Origin: Rhodopirellula baltica
GTDB taxonomy: Bacteria; Planctomycetota; Planctomycetia; Pirellulales; Pirellulaceae
Assembly (NCBI GenBank): GCA_002901265.1
Contig: PPHI01000006.1
Location: 124,001-188,000, forward strand
Reading direction: 5' to 3'
Length of the DNA: 64,000 nucleotides
In this document: one piece after another, positions 1 through 9,618 of the stretch
How positions within the stretch are numbered: position 1 is the first letter of the stretch
Layout: every line of letters starts with the position of its first letter
Notes under the pieces: generated by a model
Databases searched by the model: none
What the model was told of the DNA's origin: nothing
What the model saw: the letters and a program-made list of their open reading frames with translations, nothing else
Made by a program: the position numbers and the translations under genes

Positions 1-1
1 C

Positions 2-1411
2 GCGAACGAAGTCGCCCCCGTGGCTCAAAATGATTCCTATACGACAGGTGCGGGGACCGAATTGGTGGTGAGCGCCGCCGAAGGTGTCTTGGCCAACGAC
101 AGTGACACTGACAGCGAAACGCTTTATGCAAACCTGACGGCGAACCCAAGTCACGGCACGGTGACGTTGAACGAAAATGGTTCGTTCACGTACACGCCCG
201 ATGCCGGCTTCTCCGGAACCGACTCCTTTACGTATCGCGCTGACGATGGAAACTTCGCCACCTCGGATACAACGGTAGAGATCGAAGTCACCAGTGCACC
301 TGTCGGAAGTGCCGATGCCTACACCGCTAGTGAAGACACCGCACTGACCGTCAACGCAAGTAACGGCGTGCTTGCCAACGACAACAATTCAGGCTCGGCA
401 ACCTACACCGCCCAAGTCGCACAGAGCGCGTCGCACGGATCGTTGACGTTGAACTCCGACGGTTCGTTTACCTACACCCCAGACGCGAACTTCTCGGGAG
501 ACGACCAGTTTACCTACCGTGTCTCTGACGGAAACGCTCTATCCTCCCCGATCACCGTTTCGATTACTGTCACGGACCAAAACAGTTTTAGTGTCGACGA
601 AAATTCGGCCGTCGGAACACTAGTCGGTACGCTGGACCCGGAGGGCAACCTCGGCAGCAACGTCATCTTCGAAGTCGACGATCCAGACCTAGCCGACGAA
701 CTGCATCTGGTGGCCGATGACCATTTCACCGGCGACACTTCCGCACCGGTTGTGCTGATCGAATACATGGACCTTTCGTGTCCACACTGTGCCAGTCTGC
801 ATACGGTATTGAAACAACTGGAAACCGAATTTGCGGGTGAACTGCTAGTCGTTCGACGGCATCTGTTGTTGTTCAACTCGTCGACGAATAGCTTTGTTTT
901 CCCAAACAGCCAGGAAGCGGCCCGTGTGGCCGAGGCGGCCGGCCAACAAGGCAAGTTCGACGAAATGGTCGATCTGTTGTTTACCAACCAGGACGCATGG
1001 CGTTCGCTTGCGGATCCGACGTCCGTATTCAATGGCTATGCACAACAGCTCGGTTTGAACATGTCACAATTTGCCAGCGACCAAGCTGATTCGGCGATCG
1101 AGGCAAGAATCTCTCGTGACCGAAACACGGCGTCCTCACTTGGCTTAAATTCGACCCCGTCATTCTTCTTGAACGGGCAAGCCATCTCGAATCCAGAAAC
1201 GCTTTCGGCATTCCGCCCCATCATTCAGGCCGAATTGAATTCGGTCGACGAAGTCTTTTCAATTGATCGATTGACCGGCGAAATCTTTGTGGCGGATTCG
1301 GCAGAGTTAGATTTCGAAACGACACCGACATTCGGTCTCGATGTCAACGCTCGCGGGACTTCGACCGAAGCGATTGATGTGGTAATTGAATTACTGGACG
1401 TTGCCGAATAA
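2..1411 (+). CDS. Cadherin-like repeat surface protein with inserted DsbA-like thioredoxin domain (5' partial)
   Basis: The reading frame is open to the left edge and the first visible residues already belong to a repeat, so the start lies outside the window. Two copies of a bacterial cadherin/VCBS-type repeat come first (about nt 26-290 and 300-575), each carrying the GSFTYTPDA..FSG.D.FTYR signature. A classical cadherin-like stretch starts at about nt 590 (SVDENSAVGTLVGTL). It is interrupted at about nt 700-1240 by a DsbA/thioredoxin_4 domain with a CPHC active site (nt 779-790) and a TPSFFLNG cis-proline segment. The cadherin stretch then resumes (SIDRLTGEIFV ... DFE) to the stop. Inference: an exported adhesin or extracellular-matrix protein carrying a disulfide oxidoreductase. 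The repeat and thioredoxin calls are solid. The nesting is my reading. Confidence 0.85.
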   Translation, partial: ANEVAPVAQNDSYTTGAGTELVVSAAEGVLANDSDTDSETLYANLTANPSHGTVTLNENGSFTYTPDAGFSGTDSFTYRADDGNFATSDTTVEIEVTSAPVGSADAYTASEDTALTVNASNGVLANDNNSGSATYTAQVAQSASHGSLTLNSDGSFTYTPDANFSGDDQFTYRVSDGNALSSPITVSITVTDQNSFSVDENSAVGTLVGTLDPEGNLGSNVIFEVDDPDLADELHLVADDHFTGDTSAPVVLIEYMDLSCPHCASLHTVLKQLETEFAGELLVVRRHLLLFNSSTNSFVFPNSQEAARVAEAAGQQGKFDEMVDLLFTNQDAWRSLADPTSVFNGYAQQLGLNMSQFASDQADSAIEARISRDRNTASSLGLNSTPSFFLNGQAISNPETLSAFRPIIQAELNSVDEVFSIDRLTGEIFVADSAELDFETTPTFGLDVNARGTSTEAIDVVIELLDVAE

Positions 1412-1435
1412 GGCACACCGCATCTCTTTTCGCGA

Positions 1436-1975
1436 TTAGAACAACTCGATGCTTCCCTCTTCGGAAGCAACCGAGACAGCGTTCCGTGTCCAGCGCAGAT
1501 CAGGATCAATCTCCGCTTTAAAGATCGCTTCGACACACCCGGCTTTGGTATTTACCACCAACGTCGAGGCACCATCACCACAGGCAAGACACGTTTTCTG
1601 AACGCCTTCGCCCGCTATCGGAATACCGAGTTCACAGTCCACTCCGTATTCCACCAGATGGTTTTTGAAGCGGCCAAAGAGTTGATTTGCCAATTCGCCG
1701 ATCCAATCCACCGGGTCGCTAGCACCGCCTCGACACAGTCCCTTGGCGACTCCCATGGTTGTCACCATGCAGACGAAGTAGCGAACATCTTGACCGACCA
1801 GTTCGATCGTCGACGAAACAATGTCAGATTCAAATTTGCACTCTTCGGCGATGACCTCTTGATCCTCACCGGAAACAAATTCGACCTTAACACTTTCGCC
1901 GGTATAAAACTCAAAGAGATTTGTCAGCGATTCAGTTAAGCCTTGCAGACAAATGTCTTTTGCGAGTTCGCTCAT
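1436..1975 (-). CDS. CheX-like chemotaxis phosphatase-family protein
   Basis: 179 residues. The central segment DWIGELANQLFGRFKNHL resembles the conserved helix of CheX/CheC phosphatases, where the E..N pair contacts the phospho-aspartate of CheY. The usual length (about 150-180 aa) also fits. A good Shine-Dalgarno sequence (GAGGTGAG) lies just before the ATG at 1975. Known role of the family: dephosphorylation of CheY-type response regulators. No other chemotaxis gene is visible nearby, so a role in chemotaxis or another two-component pathway is inference. The gene converges on the cadherin/DsbA protein with a 24-bp gap. Confidence 0.6.
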   Translation of the reverse strand: MSELAKDICLQGLTESLTNLFEFYTGESVKVEFVSGEDQEVIAEECKFESDIVSSTIELVGQDVRYFVCMVTTMGVAKGLCRGGASDPVDWIGELANQLFGRFKNHLVEYGVDCELGIPIAGEGVQKTCLACGDGASTLVVNTKAGCVEAIFKAEIDPDLRWTRNAVSVASEEGSIELF

Positions 1976-2365
1976 AGTGGCTCACCTCGGAAGTGACGCA
2001 TGGTTAGTTCTGATCGGTTCCACTCGGCATTCGAGCGGAGTTCAACCTTGCTGACCATCAACGGCCAACGGGGCGATCCGGCCACTGAAGAACATCCCCA
2101 ATCGATGTCTGCCTTTACTTTCCCGATGCATGTTTGCCGAACATTCGACTCGGGAAACGCGACATTCGAACGGTCGCTGGCGTGCGTGATCAGTGTCACC
2201 GCACCTGCCAAGCGAACTGCCCTCTGGCCGTATCACCAGAAGATACCCCCAGTCTTGTGGGGCGAAAATTCGTTTGAATCCTTTGAGTAGAAACCTTCAC
2301 ATGATGCAAATCGACGCAGCAGACTGACGCGTCAGCATCGCATCACGGCTCGTGTCTTAATCCGT
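1976..2365. other. Intergenic stretch without a convincing gene
   Basis: Short open frames exist on both strands but none shows recognisable domains. One minus-strand frame ends in a TGA that overlaps the ATG of the CheX-like gene, but its sequence looks non-coding. Only the ribosome binding site of the CheX-like gene is recognisable here. Confidence 0.5.
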
Positions 2366-3148
2366 CTACTGCAGATCGATCTTCTCACCTGTAATACGAA
2401 AAATCCGTTCACTCAGTGGATGACTTTGCCGCTGCGAATCCAAGATCACCGTCTCGACAAGTTGAGCATGAATTGGTGGTGCAATGTCGGTTGGCCAAGC
2501 GATAAAGAAATCGCGATTGGGGACCGCTGCATAAACCTCCCCTGTCGGCTCGCCGGTTAGTTCTTGAATCAGCTGCAAGCGAACTTCGGGAATCAAGATC
2601 CTTGCCGCGTCATACCCATCGCCCGTTTGAATCACAGCCAAGCGAACCTCACCAGGCATCACGGCCAATGGCAATTGTGGCATCGAAGCGACGATATTCC
2701 GTTTGCCGAGCTCGATTGCGTCGATCGCCGTTTGTTGCCAACGATCCAAGTCAACTTGTCGTATGTACGCATAGCCGCCTTCGCTATCGATCACCAAACT
2801 GGCATGCACATCGTCAGCAAAAGGGAACGTGATCGCGTTAGAAAGATTGGTTAGCTTCGCACTCACCAATTGAACCCGCAATCGATCCTTGGCGTCTTCC
2901 CAGCGTTCGGGAATCGCGTCCGACGCCGAATCCAGCAACTGCAGAATCTGGGTAAACTTCTCGCAAATCGCTTCATCGAAGTCCTCGTCAGTAAAGACGC
3001 CTTGTCGATACTGTGCGAAGAGATTCGACATCCCATAGGTAACCGTGCCGTCGGTGATCACACCGGGCTCATCACCGAGTTCAAATCTGCGTGAAGCAAA
3101 CTCCCGCTGCAAGATTCGAAGCACTCGTTCGGTGAAGCTTTCAATCAT
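2366..3148 (-). CDS. DUF1444 family protein
   Basis: The start is placed at the internal ATG at 3148 (MIESFTERVLRIL), because the frame upstream looks unlike the family. The result is about 260 residues, the usual family size. The C-terminal half carries the family pattern of a D-G-Y-D-A-A segment, then a helix, then V..AVPNRDFFIAWP (around nt 2480-2545). The family (Pfam DUF1444, YtpQ-like) has no established biochemical function. It is cytosolic by absence of a signal peptide. It is flanked by the CheX-like gene and the glycan cassette, and nothing ties it to either. Confidence 0.7.
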   Translation of the reverse strand: MIESFTERVLRILQREFASRRFELGDEPGVITDGTVTYGMSNLFAQYRQGVFTDEDFDEAICEKFTQILQLLDSASDAIPERWEDAKDRLRVQLVSAKLTNLSNAITFPFADDVHASLVIDSEGGYAYIRQVDLDRWQQTAIDAIELGKRNIVASMPQLPLAVMPGEVRLAVIQTGDGYDAARILIPEVRLQLIQELTGEPTGEVYAAVPNRDFFIAWPTDIAPPIHAQLVETVILDSQRQSHPLSERIFRITGEKIDLQ

Positions 3149-3273
3149 AAGAACCGAACACGGAAATTCGTTGCAAAAGTCAAGGGACGTCGACAACAGC
3201 GTACAACCCGTCAACTGAAATCGCAATCATTGGGAACAGTGCTGTCGATGCGTCAGCGTTTCAGGCTGCCGAT

Positions 3274-4596
3274 TTATTTTGCTCGTTGCCAGAACCAGCG
3301 CCGTGGCGCAAGCCCCGAATTTGGATTCCCTTGCCCAACTTGTTGTTTTAAATGCTCGATCACTTCCAGTCGTTTTGCCGCCTCGTCCTGCACGGCGAGC
3401 AACAGTGGCAGGACGCTCGCCGAGACAGGGAGACGTGAGTCATTCATCGTCGATTCAAACAGCTCGATCAGCTCACGACCAAAGGTCTGCAAGTTCTCCG
3501 TCGTCTGGAGCTTCGCGTTCGCTTCGGCCTGCAAATCATGTCCCGGTCCGGCAGCGGAGAATCGCTCAAGCAGTAGCGCCGCCAATCGGTCCGCATCGTT
3601 CGGATCGAACAGGTTGCCTTCCGATTCACATTGCTCGCGGTGGACGGGAATGTCCGACATCAAGACAGTCTTTCCCAACGTCCGAGCCTCTTCGACAGAG
3701 GTACTCCAACCCTCAAATAGCGAAGGCTGAAGAATCAACGTCGCGTTGCGATACAACTGCCATTGCTGGTTCCGTGGCACCATTCCCAAGATCCGAACAC
3801 GCTCCTGCAGACCGTTTGATCGAATAAACGTTTCCAAGCTTGGGAAATGATCCGGGTTGCGTCCATCGACTGTCGCCCCAGAACAAATCAGTAGCGGAGC
3901 TTTGCCACTAGCGTGTAATCGCTTCCATGCTTCAAAGACAACACGATGGTTCTTGTGCTGCCAAAATTGATACGGCAAATACACATAGGGCTGGTCAATT
4001 CCCAATTCCGCCATCACGGTTTGGGGCTCGATTGCCAAAGCGGATGAAGGTGGCTGTGTGCGGAAACGCAAAACAAACGTTCGGTCCTGAACCTCAGGAT
4101 AAAAACGCTGCATATCCGTTTCCACCGAGACACTGCTGCATACGATTCGGTTACAGGTCGCCGACAAAAACGAGAACAACTGATCGCGATGGGCCAGCTC
4201 CGCCTTGGAAAAGAACTGCGGATAGTACTTGTGCTGCAGATCCGTGATCCAGCCAATGCACTTGCCGTCGAACGGAACCGCGGGCGGAGTGATCGCTGGA
4301 AATAACAGATCACATGCCTCGTTGCGAACCAGCTTGGTCAACTCGTCGCGACGTGACAGATCCAACAGCAAGCGTTCGTCAATCGTGCGAAGCGTCAACC
4401 AGCTCGCGTCGGCAAAGCCTGCCTCTTGAAGAAACTTCTCGCGCAGCGGTGTGGGCACGAAGGCGACGATCTCGGGAACTTCCTGCTCTGGCAAACTCGC
4501 CAGACCTTCGAGACAGTTGCGAACGTAATGCAGCCCCGCGACCCACCCCGACCACTGGCGAATACTATCCTGCAGCAGCCAAAACGCGATCCGCAT
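3274..4596 (-). CDS. Glycosyltransferase, GT4 / group 1
   Basis: About 440 residues from the ATG at 4596 (MRIAFWLLQDSIRQ), which is preferred because the upstream frame overlaps the epimerase gene. The C-terminal Rossmann half shows the GT4 hallmarks: a YLPYQFWQHKNH segment, RVRILGMVP, and the nucleotide-sugar binding motif EGWSTSVEEA (E-x7-E) followed by GKTVLMSDIPVHRE. Family role: transfer of a sugar from an NDP-sugar to an acceptor, usually on the cytosolic face during polysaccharide or glycolipid assembly. It is the last gene of a three-gene minus-strand unit with an epimerase and a methyltransferase, and its start overlaps the end of the epimerase by 32 nt. Donor and acceptor cannot be told. 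Confidence 0.85.
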   Translation of the reverse strand: MRIAFWLLQDSIRQWSGWVAGLHYVRNCLEGLASLPEQEVPEIVAFVPTPLREKFLQEAGFADASWLTLRTIDERLLLDLSRRDELTKLVRNEACDLLFPAITPPAVPFDGKCIGWITDLQHKYYPQFFSKAELAHRDQLFSFLSATCNRIVCSSVSVETDMQRFYPEVQDRTFVLRFRTQPPSSALAIEPQTVMAELGIDQPYVYLPYQFWQHKNHRVVFEAWKRLHASGKAPLLICSGATVDGRNPDHFPSLETFIRSNGLQERVRILGMVPRNQQWQLYRNATLILQPSLFEGWSTSVEEARTLGKTVLMSDIPVHREQCESEGNLFDPNDADRLAALLLERFSAAGPGHDLQAEANAKLQTTENLQTFGRELIELFESTMNDSRLPVSASVLPLLLAVQDEAAKRLEVIEHLKQQVGQGNPNSGLAPRRWFWQRAK

Positions 4597-5533
4597 CCGT
4601 ACTCTCCGTGATTGCTCGAACCCAAGTTGCATAAATCGCCAGACCGTCTTCCAAGCGAGTTGTGTCACTCAGCTGATAGGCGTTGTTCGCCGGCAACTCG
4701 ACTGACCAGTGCGGCGGATCACCCGATGCTCGCTCGCCCGAAAATCGCAACGTCCGATGAAGACCTAGTTGTTTCAAGAATAGCCGAGCAATCGTTTTGA
4801 TTTCGACCGACTTCCCGGTTGCCACGTTGATATAGCCCGGCTGATGTTGAACCTGTGAATTCGGCGTCGTTACCAACTCACAGATCAGGTTCGCGATGTC
4901 ACGCGAAAAAACAAAGTCGCGGGTCTCGGTACCATCGCCAAACAATGCGACTTCAGGACCTCGCTTCGCCTTTTGAAAGATGTCCCATAAGACCTGCTTT
5001 CGCAGGCCCGGTCCATAGGAACTAAAGATCCTGAGATTGACGGTATGGATTCCGAACCGGCTTCGATACTGTTCCGTTAACAACTCGCATTGCCTTTTGT
5101 GCTTGCCGTAGGGCGACACCGGACTAACAGGCGTTGATAAGGTGATCGGCAACCGAGCCGGTTGGCCATACACAGCAGCGCTCGAAAGGTTCACCACATT
5201 TGTATTGGGTGAATGCTTGGCGATCGCATCATAGAGCGACTCCGTCACCAAGACGTTGTTCCGGAAATCCGCTTTGGGATCTTCGACGGACAAACGGACG
5301 CTCGCCGATCCCGCGCAATGGATCACCCACGTCGGTTGTTCCGTAGCCAACACGGATGCCAACCGTTGATCGGGCAAGCGGAATGCGCACTGACGATCCG
5401 AGAGACTGGCCGAAGTAGGATTTTCTGATCCGGTCAAATAGATCAATCGATCGCAATGTGGCCGCAGCACACGTCCGATCGTTGCACCTAAAAAACCAGA
5501 TGCCCCCGTCACCAGAACCGATTTCGGTGCCAT
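4565..5533 (-). CDS. NAD-dependent epimerase/dehydratase (extended SDR)
   Basis: About 322 residues from ATG 5533 (MAPKSVLVTGASGFLG). The N-terminal TGASGFLG is the NAD(P)-binding glycine motif. A serine-rich NLSSAAVYG segment and the catalytic YGKHK (YxxxK) follow. SPYGKHK is typical of sugar-nucleotide epimerases and dehydratases. Probable role: making or interconverting the NDP-sugar used by the downstream glycosyltransferase. The methyltransferase stop lies 4 nt upstream, which suggests co-transcription and translational coupling. The exact substrate is not determinable from sequence. Confidence 0.85.
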   Translation of the reverse strand: MAPKSVLVTGASGFLGATIGRVLRPHCDRLIYLTGSENPTSASLSDRQCAFRLPDQRLASVLATEQPTWVIHCAGSASVRLSVEDPKADFRNNVLVTESLYDAIAKHSPNTNVVNLSSAAVYGQPARLPITLSTPVSPVSPYGKHKRQCELLTEQYRSRFGIHTVNLRIFSSYGPGLRKQVLWDIFQKAKRGPEVALFGDGTETRDFVFSRDIANLICELVTTPNSQVQHQPGYINVATGKSVEIKTIARLFLKQLGLHRTLRFSGERASGDPPHWSVELPANNAYQLSDTTRLEDGLAIYATWVRAITESTDADRVLAAAG

Positions 5534-5537
5534 TGAA

Positions 5538-6335
5538 TCAGCCTTGCTTACGGACCGCGACCGCGACACCGTATCCCAAGTCGTCGTACTTCGCCGAACT
5601 AAAGTCCGGATGATTCCCAATCACATCGTCCCAAACATTTTCCAAGTAACGATGCTGGGGGTGGGTGATGTCGTCGAGCACGATCACGCCGCCAACAGAT
5701 AACCGGGGCAACACCGTTTCCAAGTCAGCACGCGCGCCGTCTTCGGAATGGTCGCCATCGACGTTGATCAAGTCGAACATGTAACCAGGGTTCTTCGCAA
5801 AAAACTCTGGTACCGTTTCATGGGAGTTGCCTGAGATTAGTTCCAATGACCCACGATGCCCGAGGTTGCTGATTTCTTCGGTGACAAAGTCGGCACCCGG
5901 ATTGGCCATCCCGGCATAGTTTTCCATCCACAGGTCAAACCCTTTGATTTCGCAATCAGGGGCGACCGCCGAAACGACAGCCAAGCTTCGGCCACGACGT
6001 ACGCCGATTTCCAAATACCGGCGTGGCTGAACCACAGTCGCCGCCGCATGTAAGAACGTCAGCAAATCTGCGTAGTACCAATTGTTCCCGAATTTGGCTC
6101 GACCGTTGTCGTAATACTCTTTTAGAAAGACGAGGTAATCGTCGACCGTCAACTGCTCCATGATTTGACGAACAGAACCTAGCGTCTGGTCGTTTGTCGC
6201 CAATCGCTTCACAGTTTGGGCACTGATCTGTACCGGCTCCAACCACTGCGTTCCTGCCGTCTGAAAAACAGTTCGGCAAGCCGTCGCATCGGCTGCTTGG
6301 TCACATCGCAAGACTTTGTTTTCGGTTTGCAGCAT
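5538..6335 (-). CDS. Class I SAM-dependent methyltransferase (Methyltransf_24 type)
   Basis: 265 residues. Motif I is YLEIGVRRGRSL (residues 107-118). An acidic GFDLW follows, then INVDGDHSEDGARADLE and GGVIVLDDI, the arrangement of the small methyltransferases found in polysaccharide clusters. First gene of the glycan cassette. Its product likely decorates a sugar or lipid made by the downstream epimerase and glycosyltransferase (inference). The N-terminal 60 residues are poorly conserved-looking and may hold an acceptor-recognition part. Confidence 0.8.
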   Translation of the reverse strand: MLQTENKVLRCDQAADATACRTVFQTAGTQWLEPVQISAQTVKRLATNDQTLGSVRQIMEQLTVDDYLVFLKEYYDNGRAKFGNNWYYADLLTFLHAAATVVQPRRYLEIGVRRGRSLAVVSAVAPDCEIKGFDLWMENYAGMANPGADFVTEEISNLGHRGSLELISGNSHETVPEFFAKNPGYMFDLINVDGDHSEDGARADLETVLPRLSVGGVIVLDDITHPQHRYLENVWDDVIGNHPDFSSAKYDDLGYGVAVAVRKQG

Positions 6336-6516
6336 TGATCGGAATCCGTTCCAGAGTTATCGCCAGCCATGGCATCACAGTAACCGCGTCGCGCACCTCG
6401 GCCGGACTGTAGCAGGGATGCGAAACCGCTATCAAGGCAAATCGACGGAAGAAAACGCGATGGGCTAAACTGCGGATGCAAGCAAACCAACTCGTAACGC
6501 CGACTCGCCTTACCCG

Positions 6517-6861
6517 ATGACGATTCACCAACCCGACCGTAACGAATCTCCATATTCACCACTAACTGAAACATCGATCGACGAAACGAGTAAAACACAC
6601 CCCATCGGCCTGAGACGCGTCCGCTTGGCCTGCGGAATCATCATGGTTGCGGCCATCTTTATTGCCATCATTGGACCGATAATTGGGATCAGCCGCACGT
6701 TCTCCCAACTGGCCGAACACGAGTCCGTCAATCCGAGCGATATCGCAGCTGGTATTTCGCGATCACTTGCGATCGCAGCAGTCTGCATTCCGATTGCGAT
6801 CGTTGCGTTTGTAGTCCGTTCCTGGGCCCAAATGCGACTTCGCCGAGATGGCTTCGAGTAA
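6517..6861 (+). CDS. Small two-TM protein resembling MotA/TolQ/ExbB
   Basis: 114 residues with a polar N-terminus and two hydrophobic spans (about residues 38-60 and 82-102). NPSDIAAGISRSLAIAAVCIP recalls the conserved 'D-hA-GI--AL--Ta-Gi--ai' helix of TolQ/ExbB/MotA proton-channel subunits. The protein is much shorter than a normal TolQ. Such mini-versions occur in planctomycetes, but function is unproven. It is transcribed divergently from the methyltransferase. Confidence 0.55.
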   Translation: MTIHQPDRNESPYSPLTETSIDETSKTHPIGLRRVRLACGIIMVAAIFIAIIGPIIGISRTFSQLAEHESVNPSDIAAGISRSLAIAAVCIPIAIVAFVVRSWAQMRLRRDGFE

Positions 6862-6989
6862 CACCGCAGCATACACAGCGTTTAAACTGAACGAATTCCC
6901 CCTCGGACGCACGGCCAGCGCACGCGACGTTTCCCCCTTTGAACATCGCAACGGTCGTGCAGTTGGCAAGTTCAGTGAGACGTCTGCTC

Positions 6990-7481
6990 ATGTCGTACGA
7001 AATCAACGAGCTGTATCGGCGGTTGCCTGGCAAATGGCAAGGCATTTGCCAAACCTGGTTTCAGCCGGGCAAATTGGCTGACCAATCAGAAATTACCGGC
7101 ACGATCGAACTAGCAATCAACGGGCATTTTTTAAAGCACAGTTATTGCAGCACGATCCGAGACAAAACACGCCGCGGCGAAGAACTGTTCGCGTTCAATC
7201 CGACCTCGCATCGTTGGCAATGCTCGTGGATCGACAGTTTTCACATGGCCGATGCGATCATGTTTTCAGAAGGCAAATCGCTCGACAACGGCTTACAGGT
7301 GATTGGCCAATACGATGTCGGCGAAGGTGAACCGGCATGGGGCTGGAAAACCGTCCTCGAATTGGTCGACGACAACCAACTGGTCATGACCGCTTACAAC
7401 ATCACTCCCGAAGGCAAAGAAGCGAAGGCTGTCGAAACGACCTATCAGCGTGTTTCGATCAGCCCAGATGCTTGCTACTAG
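6990..7481 (+). CDS. DUF1579-like protein
   Basis: 163 residues from ATG 6990 (MSYEINELYRRLPGKWQG). The upstream in-frame part is not credible. The pattern is LPGKWQG...GTIELAINGHFLKHSY...F.PTSHRWQCSWIDSFHM, then G.W.WKTVLEL.....M.AYNI.PEGKE. It matches the DUF1579 beta-rich family, which resembles lipocalin-type barrels. There is no signal peptide. Function is unknown. It is convergent with the large secreted protein downstream (11-bp gap). Confidence 0.7.
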   Translation: MSYEINELYRRLPGKWQGICQTWFQPGKLADQSEITGTIELAINGHFLKHSYCSTIRDKTRRGEELFAFNPTSHRWQCSWIDSFHMADAIMFSEGKSLDNGLQVIGQYDVGEGEPAWGWKTVLELVDDNQLVMTAYNITPEGKEAKAVETTYQRVSISPDACY

Positions 7482-7492
7482 CGAACCCAACG

Positions 7493-9391
7493 CTACAGCG
7501 ACGCTGGTCCCACACCAACGGTCAACCAACCGTCGGTCGCTTCGATCGCCTTCACACGGTACGCGGCACCGGCAAAAGCGGGGAGCTTGGCGTATTCGGG
7601 AATCCGAATCGCTTGATTCAACAGTGCTTGTGGGAACGCTTCGGCAAACCCTTGTTTGATCGAACTGCGAATTCCCGTTTGTGCGACCGACAACCGTTTG
7701 GTCCCAGGAAAGTTGATTTCGACTTCGTCAATTCGCTCCAGCACGACTTCGCCGGTATCGGTTTTCGCCGGCTGATAGGTCGCAATGATTTCCAACGGAC
7801 GACGGAGTTCGCGAGAACCTTGCGAGAAACGCGTACCACGAATTCCGACGACCAACTTTCCGTCGCGGGCTTCAAAGATGATCGGACGCGAGCGATCAAA
7901 ATCGATCTCGAACGGCTCATCACTGGCCGCGTCTGACTCGGCAGATTTTGGACGGCCAGACTGCTCGATCATTCGATCCAGATCGGCCTTGCTTAACGTG
8001 CGGCCAGCCAAAAACGATCCCAACGTGTTGTCGATCAACGACTCGTGGACTTGAACCGTAATATCGCTTGGCGAAGAGACCGCTGGCGGTGCCGAAGGCG
8101 AACCGAGTTGGTTTCCTTGACGAATCAATGATGTCACGGTGATGAGGTCTGCTGTCGAAGCCAACCGGTGCTGTGGTTTGTCCATGTCCAACCGGTAAAG
8201 CCACGTCTGGATCTCGCCTAGCAATCCAGAATCTGGCGACGCCACCGCTTGGTCGGTTTCGAGAGCGAACTCTTCGCTAATTCGCCGAACCAATTTGCGG
8301 TGCGCGATGCGATCGGCAAGCGGCTTCTGTTCGGCCGCTTTCTTTCTCGCGATCTTTCGAACCAGACGCAGTTTGTGCTCGATCGAATTCAGGTTTGTGT
8401 GCAACGACGCATCGGTCGATACCTGGCCGAGCCGAATGCCCTTTGCATCCACTTCCAACATCCGAGTCGCGTAGACCTGCGCATCGCTTGTCGTCCGAAC
8501 GCGTACGCCGCGGTTGTAGCCGACATTGCTAGTCGTCACCGTCCCGGTCAAAGCCAAGCGGATTCGAATGGCCGCATCAGACGGCAGCAGTTCCGCAACG
8601 ACGTCACCGTTCATCGTCGCGCTACCGAAGATGCTGGTCCCCAGGATGCAATCACGTACTGGCGTGGTTTGCGATACGTCACGGCCGACTGCTTGCTGAA
8701 CGACGGACTCGTCGACATGGACTCTGATGTTGGGCGAGGAAAACAGCCGGCGCGAATGCTCGACCAAGTCAACCGTCTGGTTCGTTCGTTCCAGCAAATC
8801 CAATAGCAAGCGCAAAGTCGCGATGTTGTCTGGCGAAGGCGTCGCTTCGATTTCGTCCCATTGATCTGAAAAACGCTCCAACTGCTTGCCCAGCGCGTTG
8901 GTGATCACGTCATGGCGGCGATATCGCAGCGCATCACTGAAACGTTTCGCGGCCGCACGGACACGTCGAACTTCGGCGACCTCCAGTCCCGGATAAACAC
9001 CAGTCGCACGCCGAGCGATCTGATCCAAACTTTCTGCGATGTCGCGATCACTCACGTCCGATTCGATCGCTTCCACAGCACCGTCAATCGCCAAGTACTG
9101 CAACCATGCGGCGCCATTCGCCGCATCAGCCGATCGCGTCAAATGGGTGCGCAGCGCTGCGACTGCGGAAAGGAACGCTTCACGCGACTGCTCCACGGCT
9201 ACGATTCGCTCCGGAACCAACTGTGCGACCGAGTCACGCGCCGCTCGGCTGATCGGCAAGTACCAGTCCTGTGCACTGGTTTGCTGGCAATTCGAAAGCG
9301 AAAAACTCGTCGCAAACACGACGCCAGCGACAACCGCGCGAACGTTTCTGCGACAGAGTGATGAACAAAATTGGCTGAACTGACCGACCAT
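7493..9391 (-). CDS. Large secreted planctomycete protein of unknown function
   Basis: 632 residues with an N-terminal hydrophobic segment (VRAVVAGVVFATSFSLSNC) ending near a Cys, so it is a signal peptide and possibly a lipoprotein. The first half is mostly helical. The second half has a repeated beta pattern that includes NIRVHVDESVVQQAVGRDV and ITVQVHESLIDNTLGSFLAGR, two similar 'V-VHES-----LG' strand-helix units that suggest an internal duplication. Basic RKIARKKAAEQ sits between them. I recognise no enzyme motif. It is on the same strand as, and downstream of, the FtsQ-like gene, with about 230 bp between. Confidence 0.75.
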   Translation of the reverse strand: MVGQFSQFCSSLCRRNVRAVVAGVVFATSFSLSNCQQTSAQDWYLPISRAARDSVAQLVPERIVAVEQSREAFLSAVAALRTHLTRSADAANGAAWLQYLAIDGAVEAIESDVSDRDIAESLDQIARRATGVYPGLEVAEVRRVRAAAKRFSDALRYRRHDVITNALGKQLERFSDQWDEIEATPSPDNIATLRLLLDLLERTNQTVDLVEHSRRLFSSPNIRVHVDESVVQQAVGRDVSQTTPVRDCILGTSIFGSATMNGDVVAELLPSDAAIRIRLALTGTVTTSNVGYNRGVRVRTTSDAQVYATRMLEVDAKGIRLGQVSTDASLHTNLNSIEHKLRLVRKIARKKAAEQKPLADRIAHRKLVRRISEEFALETDQAVASPDSGLLGEIQTWLYRLDMDKPQHRLASTADLITVTSLIRQGNQLGSPSAPPAVSSPSDITVQVHESLIDNTLGSFLAGRTLSKADLDRMIEQSGRPKSAESDAASDEPFEIDFDRSRPIIFEARDGKLVVGIRGTRFSQGSRELRRPLEIIATYQPAKTDTGEVVLERIDEVEINFPGTKRLSVAQTGIRSSIKQGFAEAFPQALLNQAIRIPEYAKLPAFAGAAYRVKAIEATDGWLTVGVGPASL

Positions 9392-9618
9392 GGAGTTGTT
9401 CCCAACCGCGAAATGGGATCGAAAGATAATCCAACAAGAGAAGATAGTGAATTTACAAGGCTTTTGCAGGCGGCCCTGTTAATGGAATAGGAATTTTCGC
9501 CCGAGCGTGAAACGCCGGCCCGGCTATGTCACCTGGTACGTTTTTCGCGGCTCATCCGGCGACGGAACGCCCGCATTGCATGTCGCCACCAGGGTGATTC
9601 ATCACGACAACTGACGGA

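Noticed and set aside
1972-2211. Minus-strand frame ending with ATGA overlap onto the CheX-like gene
   Set aside because: The overlap suggests coupling, but the peptide has no coding character or family match.
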